Below the pieces are notes generated by a model. It was not told where the DNA came from and made no database searches. It saw only the letters and a program-made list of their open reading frames with translations. Below are positions 11,684-21,053 of a stretch of DNA of 64,000 bases, one piece after another (position 1 is the stretch's first letter; each line of letters opens with the position of its first letter). Location: the NCBI GenBank assembly GCA_902806575.1, contig CADCXD010000004.1:2170001-2234000 (forward strand). Direction: 5' to 3'. This DNA comes from Jackrogersella multiformis (Eukaryota; Ascomycota; Sordariomycetes; Xylariales; Hypoxylaceae). Both the position numbers and the translations under genes were made by a program.

Positions 11684-12384
11684 GTCGTTGCTCCACCGGG
11701 CGCATAAAAGAGTGTTGCCCATAGAGTAAACACTCTGAGATGATGTCGTCACTATACATGATGCTGCGATCAGATTGGTATACATTGCAGCATACCGATT
11801 CTCATGGGGTTTGAATATTCGCTTTGTTTCCGCGGCTGGATATATGTATCTTGGATAGGGGGGATCACTTACCATCCCGTATTAAGGTGGCCGGCATGTG
11901 GTAGAGTGGTTGGATTAAAGATACCTCCTGTGCAGGTATACACAAATATCGCTAAAGAATTTCTCTATCAAATTCAATACGTTAGTCATAATCAAGCAAC
12001 AGTGACCATAGTATGGGATACTATACCAAAGGGCGGCAATTTCATCTTCAACGTGGCATTGAAGGAAACTTGATAAAGAATGATTTAAGAGCATTCTCGT
12101 ATACCCATATTACCCATATATCACGTCTAGTGGTATAGTTAGTTCAAAAGTAATTATTGCAATGTTTTTGTTCTTTATTAGAGCATGGTGTGTATGATTA
12201 GCACATCCGAATATGATGAGTGGTATCTCGAAATCAACCCTGCAGTCTCCCAGCAATGCAAAAATGCGTCATGATAGTCCAGGTGTAAACTCATGTTAAA
12301 ACATCGCGTACTGACTTCCGGTGAGTACCGTCTCGCGTAAAGTCGAGGCAAGAAATGAAAGAAGCGCGCTCAACTGATCATTCA
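11684..12384. other. Intergenic spacer
   Basis: About 700 bp between the secreted-protein gene and the convergent frataxin gene; it must contain both 3' untranslated regions. AT-rich, with no further gene or RNA recognised. Confidence 0.4.
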
Positions 12385-13059
12385 TTAAGCCGAATCTTCG
12401 ACCATAACGCCTGTTTCTTTGAATAGAAGCTCACTGAGCTTGTCGCCATCTCGAATATAGACCCATTGTCCCTTTCCAGTATCCTGCTTCTGATCCTGAC
12501 CTTCGTCCACAACCACGTAATCGAATCGTTTCGGGCCGGACACTGGGGAAGACAGCCAGATCTGCTTATTGGGAGGTTGCTTATTGATGATGTAGGTTCC
12601 TATGTTTGGGATCTTAACGGTCATAACGCCAGACTAAGACAAACAAGACCAGTTAGCATTGTTATAAATAACACACGGTAGCCCTGGGATAAAGATGGAA
12701 ATAGCAGAGACATGTAAAAGACTTACGCTAAACTCGACATCAATATCTCCACTCTCATCCTGCTTCTCCTCGTACTTGATTAGCACCTTGTCGAGGTACT
12801 CATCTGCCAACTTGTGATATTCGCCAGTGGTAATTGGTGCGGGGTTGATCGGCGCGGGCGATGAGGGTGTCGCGACGCGTGCGCTATGCGAGAACAGTCG
12901 TGTTGAGATAGGTCCGTGAGCCGCGTGACGAAACAAAGATCGAGAGATGTGACTGGTCCTAGAAATAGCGGCGCAACGAGGTACTGCGGTGATACTGCTA
13001 CCGGTCGCTCGACCGAGCTTTACTAGCGTTGCTCGAATCATAATGAGAATCAGGATCAC
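12385..13059 (-). CDS. YFH1: Frataxin, mitochondrial
   Basis: Two exons, complement(join(12385..12633,12727..13059)), encode 193 aa; the 93-bp intron has GTAAGT, a TTGCTAAC branch and TTAG. Frataxin is the mitochondrial matrix iron-binding regulator of iron-sulphur cluster assembly, acting on the Nfs1-Isd11-Isu complex. The N-terminus is an Arg/Ser-rich presequence; the in-frame second Met (residue 7, MIRATLVKLGRA) may be the true start. The conserved domain runs from about residue 80: helix EYHKLADEYLDKVLIKYEE, acidic ridge DESGDIDVEFS, then GTYIINKQPPNKQIWLSSP and SGPKRFDYV, the diagnostic frataxin sheet. The C-terminal helix DGDKLSELLFKE completes the fold. Length and motifs match the family. 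Confidence 0.96.
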
Positions 13060-14979
13060 GCCGTGACTAATGGCGACAGGCGATTGCGGCGATGACGGTA
13101 ATGTTGGAGAAGGTCGGAAATTGATTTATGGGCGCCGGTGATGGTTGAGGAAGTTGTAAAGTTTTGAAGAAACTCGACGATTTTTGGGAAGTAGTTGGTG
13201 ACCTCGTCGATTCCTAGTGAAGTGCCTAATTACCTAGGTAAAAAACTCACGATGGTTGGAAGGCGCCGATGAGGTAGTCAAGCGGATCATCAATTAGACG
13301 TTAGTTCTTAGAACGTTCAACGTCCTCTACAGGATATTAATGCATTTCAAAGGGCATGGAGAATTGAGCGCCGTCCTGGGTATGATGGTTGTGGTTGTTG
13401 TGGTTTTGGTGGTTGAAAGGCTAGATACCTAGGTACGAAGTAGGGATGTACGAAGCTCGGAAATAACAAAAAGAAATAAAAAATTACCTACATGGAAGCT
13501 ACGGCGGGGTGGGGTCACCCCTCCAATGGTTCAATTGCAGGGTAGTTCCTGTAGCCCACCCTTAGCGGCTTTCCTATGGCCCGAGCTCCCTATGAGCTCA
13601 TTATCCCTGTTCTTGATATCCATACATATTTATCTACCTATGTAGGTCGCTACCTCTCTCTAAGCCCTGGAGCTCTTCCCTATTTATATTCCCAAGCACT
13701 TTAGGTAATTTAACATACTACGAAGGTACGTATCGGTATTTATCATAATCCTTAGCTATATATGTAGGATGTATTGTTTTCTTATGCATCTATTGGTCAA
13801 TTCAGTTATAGTTTCCAGATAATATTTAAAAATGTATTCATCTGTCATCTTCTTTATTATGTGTTTAACAAGGGATGTGGTTCTTCCCCGATCTAGCCCT
13901 GGCCCCTAATACATACTTCCTGAGCTCGACTATATCTATATTGGCTCTTAGTAATGAACATACCTACCTACATATGAATCTGATAAATTTCATAGGCACA
14001 GGGCAAACAAGTCCTGAAGAGGGGCAAGGAGCAAAGGGTCCAGGTCCATACTTGCTAGCTAAAAGGATGGGACTAATTGGGTCATACGGGAATAGCTCTT
14101 CACGCGTACCTAGGTAGCTATAGAGAGAGATCATATCTTCAACTCCCCAATAGATAGAGTATCTCAATCAATAGGAGAGTCAGGTTTACATAGCAACTTC
14201 ATCTACATACCTACCTACCTAGGTACTTAGGTAGTATAGATAGGTTGGATTGGTGCTCCTTGGAGATGCAATGATAGGATGGTAGGATGATAAGATATGC
14301 AACTCTTTCATCACCATTAGAAAAATATACTACCGACGCAATGGCCGATCTGCCCTATCGTGAGATGAATACCAATCGCTATGCAACACAAACCCACGAG
14401 GGCCCACCACAGTAGCAATCATAAAAGTTTTTACGACGGCAGACCGGCCAGAATCGGCGAAGATATGCATGGTGAGAGGGTATTATCTTTAAGGATATTG
14501 TTAGCCCTAAATCTAACTATTAGTTGTATGTGGTTAGTATGACGACAATACCCGACACTACCCCGCTTCACGATGTGTATAAAGATGGCGAGATGGGCCC
14601 TCCGGAGGACTTTTATCTTTTCTCCTCTCCACATTCGCTCGCGGCTATAATCAACTCGAACGAAAACTCACAGCTTAAAATTCCGTACGCATAGTACTAA
14701 AGACCAGATCAATGTTGTTCTTTAACCGGATGGACTCATACTAACTGTCGTCTTGACTAGGACCGATACTCGGTACGCGTCAAGATGGCGACCCCGCCAA
14801 CGAAGGTTATGACCTTGGATGGGTTATCCAGCAAGAGTTCAAATGACTGCAATTGATCAGACCTCAGACCCCTCATCATTAGGTAACGAAATCTGAGATG
14901 AGCCATGAGCCGGTGTTCGAGCTCCTGCGTCCCGTCTGAAGTGTATCCAACCGTACCCGCCTAGAAGTTATCTTTCCAG
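13060..14979. other. Intergenic spacer upstream of frataxin and THI4
   Basis: 1.9 kb between two divergent genes. It is AT-rich and carries TACCTAGGTA copies at 13231, 13426 and 14216 plus ACCTACCTACCT tracts. It must contain the frataxin promoter and the THI4 promoter. No protein gene is supported; the open frame at 13875-14117 is not convincing. Confidence 0.4.
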
Positions 14980-14996
14980 GTGAAGTGTACGGAGAT

Positions 14997-15084
14997 GCGT
15001 GGATGACGGGGGTAAACGCGGAGCTCGTTCTGAGATTATACGGCCGAAAACTTGATCTGGATAATACCAGCGAAAGGATCATGC
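14997..15084 (+). promoter_or_regulatory. TPP riboswitch (THI-box aptamer) in THI4 leader
   Basis: The conserved TPP-binding core is present: GGGGGT, then CTGAGATTATACGG, then ACTTGATCTGGATAATACC followed by AGCGAAAGGATCATG. CTGAGA contacts the pyrimidine of TPP and the GATCTGGATAATACCAGCG block forms the pyrophosphate-binding P4/P5 side. P1 can form between GCGTGG (14997-15002) and the last six bases, TCATGC (15079-15084). It lies 75 bp before the THI4 start and inside a predicted leader intron. In Neurospora and Aspergillus, TPP binding to this element changes splicing so that upstream ORFs stay in the mRNA and expression drops. The mechanism here is inferred by analogy. Confidence 0.93.
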
Positions 15085-15113
15085 TCTCGATGTTTCCCCC
15101 TTGCCCCCTTTAG
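15081..15113 (+). other. uORF within the THI4 riboswitch intron
   Basis: An ATG at 15081, inside the 3' strand of aptamer stem P1, opens a 10-codon frame (MLSMFPPCPL) ending in TAG at 15111-15113. It would be present in mRNA only if the leader intron is retained, or spliced from a donor beyond it. That fits a decoy that blocks THI4 translation when TPP is abundant. Role is inference. Confidence 0.45.
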
Positions 15114-15158
15114 CAGCAACTAACAATTACCAGAATACTTACCTAATAAATATTCAAT

Positions 15159-16236
15159 ATGGCACCATCCGCAACCCTAGAAGTTGTTGAACCCACTACC
15201 CTTCCTCACAAGGGTGGCGTTCCCGTTGGCAATGGCAAGGTTCATGCTACCGGAGACGTTCAGGTTGCTGATGGGAAGTGGAAGGACTTTACTTTCCACC
15301 CCATCAGGGAGTCGCAGGTCGCTCGTGCCATGGCCCGTCGATACTTCAACGACCTCGACACCTATGCCGAGTCTGACATTGTCATCGTTGGTGCGGGCTC
15401 CTGCGGTCTGAGCACTGCTTACACCCTTGCCAAGGCTCGCCCTGACCTGAAGATTGCAATCATCGAGGCTAGCGTCTCGCCTGGTATGTCTAGCTGATAT
15501 AAGTTGATCGACTAACTAGGCTAATTACCATTGTAGGTGGCGGTGCTTGGCTCGGAGGCCAGCTGTTCAGCGCTATGGTGATGCGCAAGCCCGCTGACAA
15601 GTTCTTGACCGAGATCGGCGTCCCCTTCGAGGATGAGGGGCCCTACGTCGTAGTCAAGCATGCTGCGCTCTTCACATCGACTCTGTTGTCCAAGGTCATA
15701 GCTTTCCCCAACGTCAAGCTCTTCAACGCTACCTCGGTTGAGGATCTCATCACCCGTCGTGACGAATCTGGGGGCATCCGAATTGCCGGTGTCGTCACCA
15801 ACTGGACTCTCGTCGCCATGCACCATGACGACCAGTCTTGCATGGACCCTAGCACCATCAATGCGCCGGTCGTCATCAGTACCACCGGTCATGATGGTCC
15901 CTTCGGTGCCTTCAGCGTCAAGCGACTGGTGAGCATGCAGGCGATCGACAAGCTCGGTGGCATGCGTGGGCTGGACATGAACACTGCTGAAGACGCCATC
16001 GTCAAGGGCACTCGAGAGATCGTGCCCGGCTTGATCGTAGGCGGCATGGAGCTTAGCGAGGTTGACGGAGCCAACCGCATGGGCCCAACATTCGGGTGAG
16101 TAGCATATGACCCTTCGAATATAGCTAAGGGGGCTAAGGCTAATAAACATGCAGTGCTATGGCCCTATCCGGTGTGAAGGCTGCCGAGGAAGCCCTGAAG
16201 GTGTTCGAGCAGCGCCAGAAGGAGAATGCCATTTAA
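15159..16236 (+). CDS. THI4: Thiamine thiazole synthase
   Basis: Three exons, join(15159..15483,15537..16095,16155..16236), encode 321 aa, the usual THI4 length. THI4 makes the ADP-thiazole carboxylate precursor of thiamine from NAD and glycine in the cytosol or mitochondria. The Rossmann NAD-binding motif IVIVGAGSCGLSTAY lies near residues 75-90. GGGAWLGGQLFSAMVMRKP follows across intron 1. HDDQSCMDP contains the conserved cysteine (about residue 210) that in yeast Thi4 donates its own sulphur and inactivates the enzyme, so a suicide-type mechanism is expected. STTGHDGPFGAF and the terminal NRMGPTFG|AMALSG are also diagnostic. Regulation by the upstream TPP riboswitch is strongly indicated. 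Confidence 0.98.
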
Positions 16237-16816
16237 ATCCAAGGCCGGCTTCAAAACTATGGATATGAAAGGATTCGTAGGGGGTCCGTACGCACCTAAT
16301 TGCTTATGGTTATATGGAATAAGGTCTACCGCTCTAGGCATCACTCTCTTTAAAGATAATAAATATGAGATTGAATAATCCAGAACATCTATTTGATTCT
16401 CACCTCTATCGATGTGATTTAATATGAACTTTATTGTATGAATCGTCTATGAAAGCTAGGAGATCCATAGATTAGAAGTAGAAGTATTGCTAGCACTGGT
16501 TAGCCTAGAGAAACAATGTAATGGGTATGTGATGTTGTATTGTAGAAGTGTAGCTTCAAGTGAGCTTTTGAGGTTTAGATGTATTAATAACCTCCCAAAG
16601 TGCGTACCTAGGCGTACCTTCCATCTCCTAGGTACCTGTCTTACCCTCTCTCTTCCTATTGGAAGCCGGATAAACGTCGGAATAACATATTCGACCCACC
16701 AAGCCAAGCTTGTACTAAAAGGCTCTGGACTTGCAAATTCTCAACTTGTAATTTCTTTTGAACAAAATCAGGAATCTCTTTCATTCATTATGGGTACTGA
16801 GAAATAATGTGCAGCA
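16237..16816. other. Intergenic spacer
   Basis: 580 bp between THI4 and the phosphatase gene on the same strand. It holds the THI4 3' region and the next promoter. CCTAGG-type motifs occur near 16605-16635. No other gene recognised. Confidence 0.4.
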
Positions 16817-17818
16817 ATGCGCATTTTGCTCATCCGACATGGTGAATCTGTCGACAATGTAGCTGGTCTCTTGTAAGCATCCATCCGTACCTATTCAGCC
16901 TACCAACATGATATATACCTGAGCAGCGAGAGCTAACCTTCTCTAAGTGCAGGTTCTCGTGACTCGCCTCTAACAAACCATGGCGTCCTCCAAATCAAGA
17001 GATTGGGATCCCACCTCGCGAAACGCCATGAGGCCGTAGACCCAATCAAGTATATATTTACTTCAAAACTTCAGAGAGCCTATCAGACAGCCGAAGCTAT
17101 TGCCGAAGCCCTCGTCGATGCTCAAGGTTCCTCAAATAACCACGCGTCAGAAACTCGGATACCATTAGAAGTGTCCCGACTGTCCGAGTTACGAGAGAAG
17201 GACTACGGGTCATCTGAGGGCAAGAAGTATGGTGCGAAGATAGGAAGAGGCGGCGACGACCAACTCCAGTCAGACTCGGAAACCCATGAGTCCATGAGGA
17301 TTAGAGTCAACCGCTTCCTAAATTCCCACATGAGCCCAATCATTGATGCATGTGTGTCCGATAATATCACCGTCGTGGTGGTAGCACATGGTGTTATTCT
17401 TGGCATTCTTCTGAAGGCATTGCTTGACCGGTTTCCTCTGAAGCCAGCTATCTCTAATACCCATAGCGGAAGCCGAGATAGCTTGCCAGAGTTCACAGCA
17501 TGGGGTAACACTGGTGTTCTCCAGGCTAAACTGGAGGTAAACAAAGGTTTGTCGACACCAGGCAGGCTGAGCAAGGTTGCACTCCCTGCAACTTCAGCCG
17601 TGCCAAAGAACGACACTGGTCCTTCTGTAGTTTCTCGTGGAGAAGTGTTGCGGTTGACTGTTGAGTTTACCAACAACCTCGACCACCTCGATGGCCTGAA
17701 AAAGACTAAAGGTGGCATTGGAAGCGCTAAGTTTGACTCGCGGCAGCGGACTATGGACTCATTCTTCAACCCCGGCTCGAAAAAGCGGAAGCTTGATGAG
17801 ATGACAGGATCTACTTGA
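16817..17818 (+). CDS. Histidine phosphatase (phosphoglycerate mutase-like) with C-terminal PIP-box-like tail
   Basis: Two exons, join(16817..16872,16948..17818), encode 308 aa. Exon 1 is only 56 nt and carries the catalytic RHGE (MRILLIRHGESVDNVAG; phospho-accepting His8). The splice restores GLFAGSRDSPLTNHGVLQ; the acceptor is CTAAG after a GCTAAC branch. TSKLQRAYQTAEAI supplies a phosphate-binding Arg, and VVVVAHGVILGILL (His166) is the second catalytic His. The substrate is unknown; the family includes sugar-phosphate phosphatases. The tail is striking: residues 285-292 read QRTMDSFF, an exact Qxx[ILM]xxFF PCNA-binding consensus, followed by the basic NLS-like KKRK at 297-300. This suggests a nuclear, replication- or repair-linked phosphatase, but that is inference. 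An Atl1 repair gene is the convergent neighbour. Confidence 0.9.
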
Positions 17819-18144
17819 GTGCCCATTACTATGGTACGTTCTTCCTTATTTCACTACTGTCTTTTTAATGATGAAAGCACATAATTCACAGACCTGTTCT
17901 GAATTTCATGTGGAATCACTTATGTCCAACCGCTATCTGATATTTACCTCCGATTTCACTATCTGCGTTCCATCTTGAGAACAATTGCTGATTCTGATAT
18001 CTCCCTTCAGGTATACTCTTCAGTCTTAACACGAGATTAAGATGATCATGGGACAAAGGTTTTGTGTAAGTGAGAGTGGGTAGCTGAAGATTAGGTAAAG
18101 GCTACTCTAGTGATATTGTCTCAGTCGGCAACTCGCATACATGG

Positions 18145-18658
18145 TTATTCGTATTCTTCCTCTGAAGGCAATTCATCTGGGAACCACCCATGTTCAGACA
18201 GATTCACCATAAATTCTCCAAGTGCGTCAGTAGTTACTGTGACACCTTCGGCCTGCAGCGCGGTCGCTTGGTTTCGAGCAGCGGAAGGTTGTGATCTATG
18301 ATTACCAATCAGTATCCTATGGTCTGATGATTACTGCTTTAAGGCGTACCTTTGTGATATCATGCCCTTCGAATTGATGACCCTTTGCCAGGGGACATTG
18401 TGATGATTGAAGCGCGAGTCTGCATCTGGTGAAAGGTGCTTGAGGCAGATTCCCACTTGGCGTGGTCGTTCAGCTGTAAATCTAGTTATTAGTTTACCAA
18501 TCTTTTAATAAAAACAATTTCGTCCTTGATCATCATCACGTACGGGTTCCGATCAATTTCGCGATATGCCCGTAGCTTGTGACCTTGCCGTAAGGAATCT
18601 GCTGCACGGCGGTGTATACCCCGTAGAAGAAGGCCTCAGCTTCATCTGATCTTGCCAT
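18145..18658 (-). CDS. ATL1: Alkyltransferase-like DNA repair protein (Atl1/MGMT-like)
   Basis: Three exons, complement(join(18145..18295,18350..18473,18544..18658)), encode 129 aa. The protein has the DNA-binding domain of O6-methylguanine methyltransferases: EAFFYGVYTAVQQIPYGKVTSYGHIAKLIG, then PERPRQVGICLKHL with the helix-turn-helix and Arg finger. At the active site the methyl-accepting PCHR is replaced by PWQRVINSKG (Trp67), the signature of alkyltransferase-like proteins. These bind O6-alkylguanine without removing the alkyl group and hand the lesion to nucleotide excision repair. A lesion-sensing rather than catalytic role is therefore expected. The C-terminus (LQAEGVTVTTDALGEFMVNL) is complete with a short acidic tail. 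Introns are 54 and 70 bp with normal GT-AG ends. No 5' extension is evident. Confidence 0.93.
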
Positions 18659-19154
18659 TTAATAATTAGACTTTGGGAAAGGCTTCGGGGTGCTTGGCTA
18701 GTTTGTAGAAAATCACTAGGATTTATGTTTTGGTATATTGTGTTTATCCTAGCTGGTGTTGAAGCCAGCTTCTAATCAATTAGAGCTGAAATCAATACGG
18801 ATTACTAAGGGTGTCGTGCACGTGCCAAGTATGCCACAGGTAGGTATTGTAGGACAGTTACGTAATCAGGAAGATAAAATGAAATCCTATGTTTTGCACT
18901 GAAGCTTAAAACCTTCATAATACAACAACCATTATCCACTTAATTACAGTGTGATACAGTGCAAACACTCTACCCCTTTATTATTGGTGTTAAAAAGCCA
19001 ACGATGAAGTCTTTGAGGTTACAACTGTACAAAACCTTCCATTCATTTTATGCGTTGTACACTTCTGTAATATCCTAACAAGCGCGATTCCCGAAAATGC
19101 CACATCATATCTTAACTTCGGCCTATCCTCTGTTGCCAGCCAATGTACAATGAC

Positions 19155-19898
19155 CTAGATAGACTCAGGAATCGGGTTGAACGACATTGTAGTGGTAATA
19201 ACGACCGCACTTGGGACCAAATTCTCCTCGAACTCTACCGTGCCGCCTTGTCGTTCTCGAGCCTTCTCGCAGTCCCGGCCACATTTTGATTGATCTCCCC
19301 GGTGAACAAAGATGTCCCGCGGGCAAATATATGTTTTTTTCTTAGTCCACGTGGCCAGCACGTCGACTTTGCTATCTGCCTGGGATGTTCTGTTCAGGTA
19401 GTTATCCAAGGGGTCATCCTTGGCATCGCGAACTATGGTAACCGATCTCTTAAGACTGACTGTGTCCAAGTACTTCTTATCTTCTATCCATTTTTGTAAC
19501 TGAGGAATGCCGAAGTACCGGGCCGCAGCTAAGAGAGACATATACTTTGCGTGGTCGAATGTCTGGGTGGCAGCGTCGAAAAACACGGGAAAGCAACCGC
19601 TGCGTAGGTAGTTGAGGATATGCTCAAATGTAACCGCGTCAGAGTCAACGAAGTACGAGCCGTCCGAATCAGCATCGTTCCATCTGCCTGAGAGGCGAGC
19701 TGCGAAATACTCGCTTTCGCCAACGAGCGTGTCTCGAAGTGTGTTAAATCGTCGCTCGCCAACTTGTAAAGTGATTCGTTCATCCCTTTTTATGTCGCGG
19801 GTTCTGGCACCCGCGGACAGACTGTCGTTGCCAGCGACATTGGCTTTTTGATCCAGATCGTTATACATCGGTAGGTTGATTAGGCTGAGACGAGACAT
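19155..19898 (-). CDS. BTB/POZ (KCTD-type) domain protein
   Basis: A single exon of 247 aa. Residues about 37-140 form a potassium-channel-tetramerisation-type BTB: ITLQVGERRFNTLRDTL, SEYFAARLSGRW, SYFVDSDAVTFEHILNYLRSG, then LLAAARYFGIPQLQKWI. Such proteins usually multimerise and often act as adaptors for Cullin-3 ubiquitin ligases. The C-terminal hundred residues hold a CPRDIFVHRGDQSKCGRDC segment, possibly metal-binding, but no named domain. The start is the first Met of the frame (MSRLSLINLPMYND). It is divergent from the PNGase A locus across 1.1 kb. Adaptor function is inference from the fold. Confidence 0.88.
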   Translation of the reverse strand: MSRLSLINLPMYNDLDQKANVAGNDSLSAGARTRDIKRDERITLQVGERRFNTLRDTLVGESEYFAARLSGRWNDADSDGSYFVDSDAVTFEHILNYLRSGCFPVFFDAATQTFDHAKYMSLLAAARYFGIPQLQKWIEDKKYLDTVSLKRSVTIVRDAKDDPLDNYLNRTSQADSKVDVLATWTKKKTYICPRDIFVHRGDQSKCGRDCEKARERQGGTVEFEENLVPSAVVITTTMSFNPIPESI

Positions 19899-21053
19899 AA
19901 AAAGAGTAAAGGGACTGGCTCAAATTTCGAGGGATGACCGCAAAAGCTCCGGAAACTCAATAACGTTTTATGATGTAGGTGTATTATATGGGAATGTGGA
20001 AAATTAAATTCCTGTACGAACTTGAATATTTATAGGAGTACGTGAGGGTCACCCGTTTATTAGACCATGCCTACCTAGGCACTTACCTGGTAGTATTTGG
20101 GCTCGCACGTTGTCGAATAACAACAATGGACCGCTCCGCGGAAGACGGCTCACATAGAGTACCGCGACGGGTAGATGCCTATATGGCACTTGATAGGTAG
20201 CGACGGTAGGTAGAGACCCAAATCATGATTGTTTGACGCAGGCTGTGAGTTGCAACCTAATGGATGGATGGACGGGAGCGGGCGGGATTTCAATCTACAG
20301 TTGGAGCAAAATCCTGACACCAATCACGAACCGTACAAACGCAAATCTCGTAATTTTCTAACAGCTTAGCATCAATTTCTCGCACAATAGAGTCAAATAT
20401 GGGTGATAAGAAGCCATAGGCCATATCCGTATCCATATCCATATCCATAGCTTTACTTATGAGTCGGAAACCTCATATAACTTCCTCACCTATCGAGATC
20501 TAACTCTACCCCCCTCCCGGATTTTACCACACAGAGAGGCATAGTGTTTACAGTATACCTATACATATTGTAACTAGATATGACTTCCATTTCGTCTCAT
20601 TATTTTATTTTACATTTTTAAATGTTATCTAAAAATCAGGTTCATCATATACCTTTGTTTATGTCAGGCCCCCTATTATTACAGTGTATGTATAATGGGC
20701 AGAACGGGGTAGGAACATCATTTAAGCAATTTTTATATTTTTATATGCAAATATTGGAAATTGTTTAATTAAGTAATTGAATACAGATTTTCTTACCTAT
20801 TTCATCTCCAACTACGACTACCCATAAAGACGATGTCAAAATTGACTATATACCGTACAGGAGACAGCTATCTGTACCCCGACGAGGTGCGATGCCTCCA
20901 CATTCGATGTTACATTCCCCTTTCGACCTAATCATTTAACATTATCATCGTATCCAGTTCGAGATAGATTGTAAATATGTTAATGATTGAGTTATTCTTT
21001 ACCTCGCTACCTATCACAAGCCCTAAGTTGCTGGATATAAGGCAATAATTAAA
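19899..21053. other. Intergenic, divergent promoter region
   Basis: 1.15 kb, strongly AT-rich at about 20540-20860. A short CATATC repeat (20426-20452) is visible. It holds the BTB and PNGase A promoters; no gene or RNA recognised. Confidence 0.4.

Larger units (their letters stand above)
14980..15133 (+). other. Predicted 5'UTR intron of THI4 carrying the riboswitch
   Basis: A donor CCAG|GTGAAGT at 14980 and an acceptor ACTAACAATTACCAG ending at 15133 define a 154-nt intron in the leader. The branch point ACTAAC lies about 10 nt before the acceptor. A second potential donor, GTAAAC at 15012, lies inside the riboswitch aptamer. This matches the known fungal arrangement, where ligand binding shifts 5' splice-site choice. 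Splice sites are inferred from sequence, not from transcripts. Confidence 0.6.

Noticed and set aside
11213..11875. 220-codon minus-strand frame and 137-codon plus-strand frame over the secreted protein gene
   Set aside because: Both are shadows of the GC-rich gene at 11033-11683; neither has a signal peptide or family motif.
15521..16150. 209-codon minus-strand frame over THI4
   Set aside because: Antisense shadow of THI4 exon 2.
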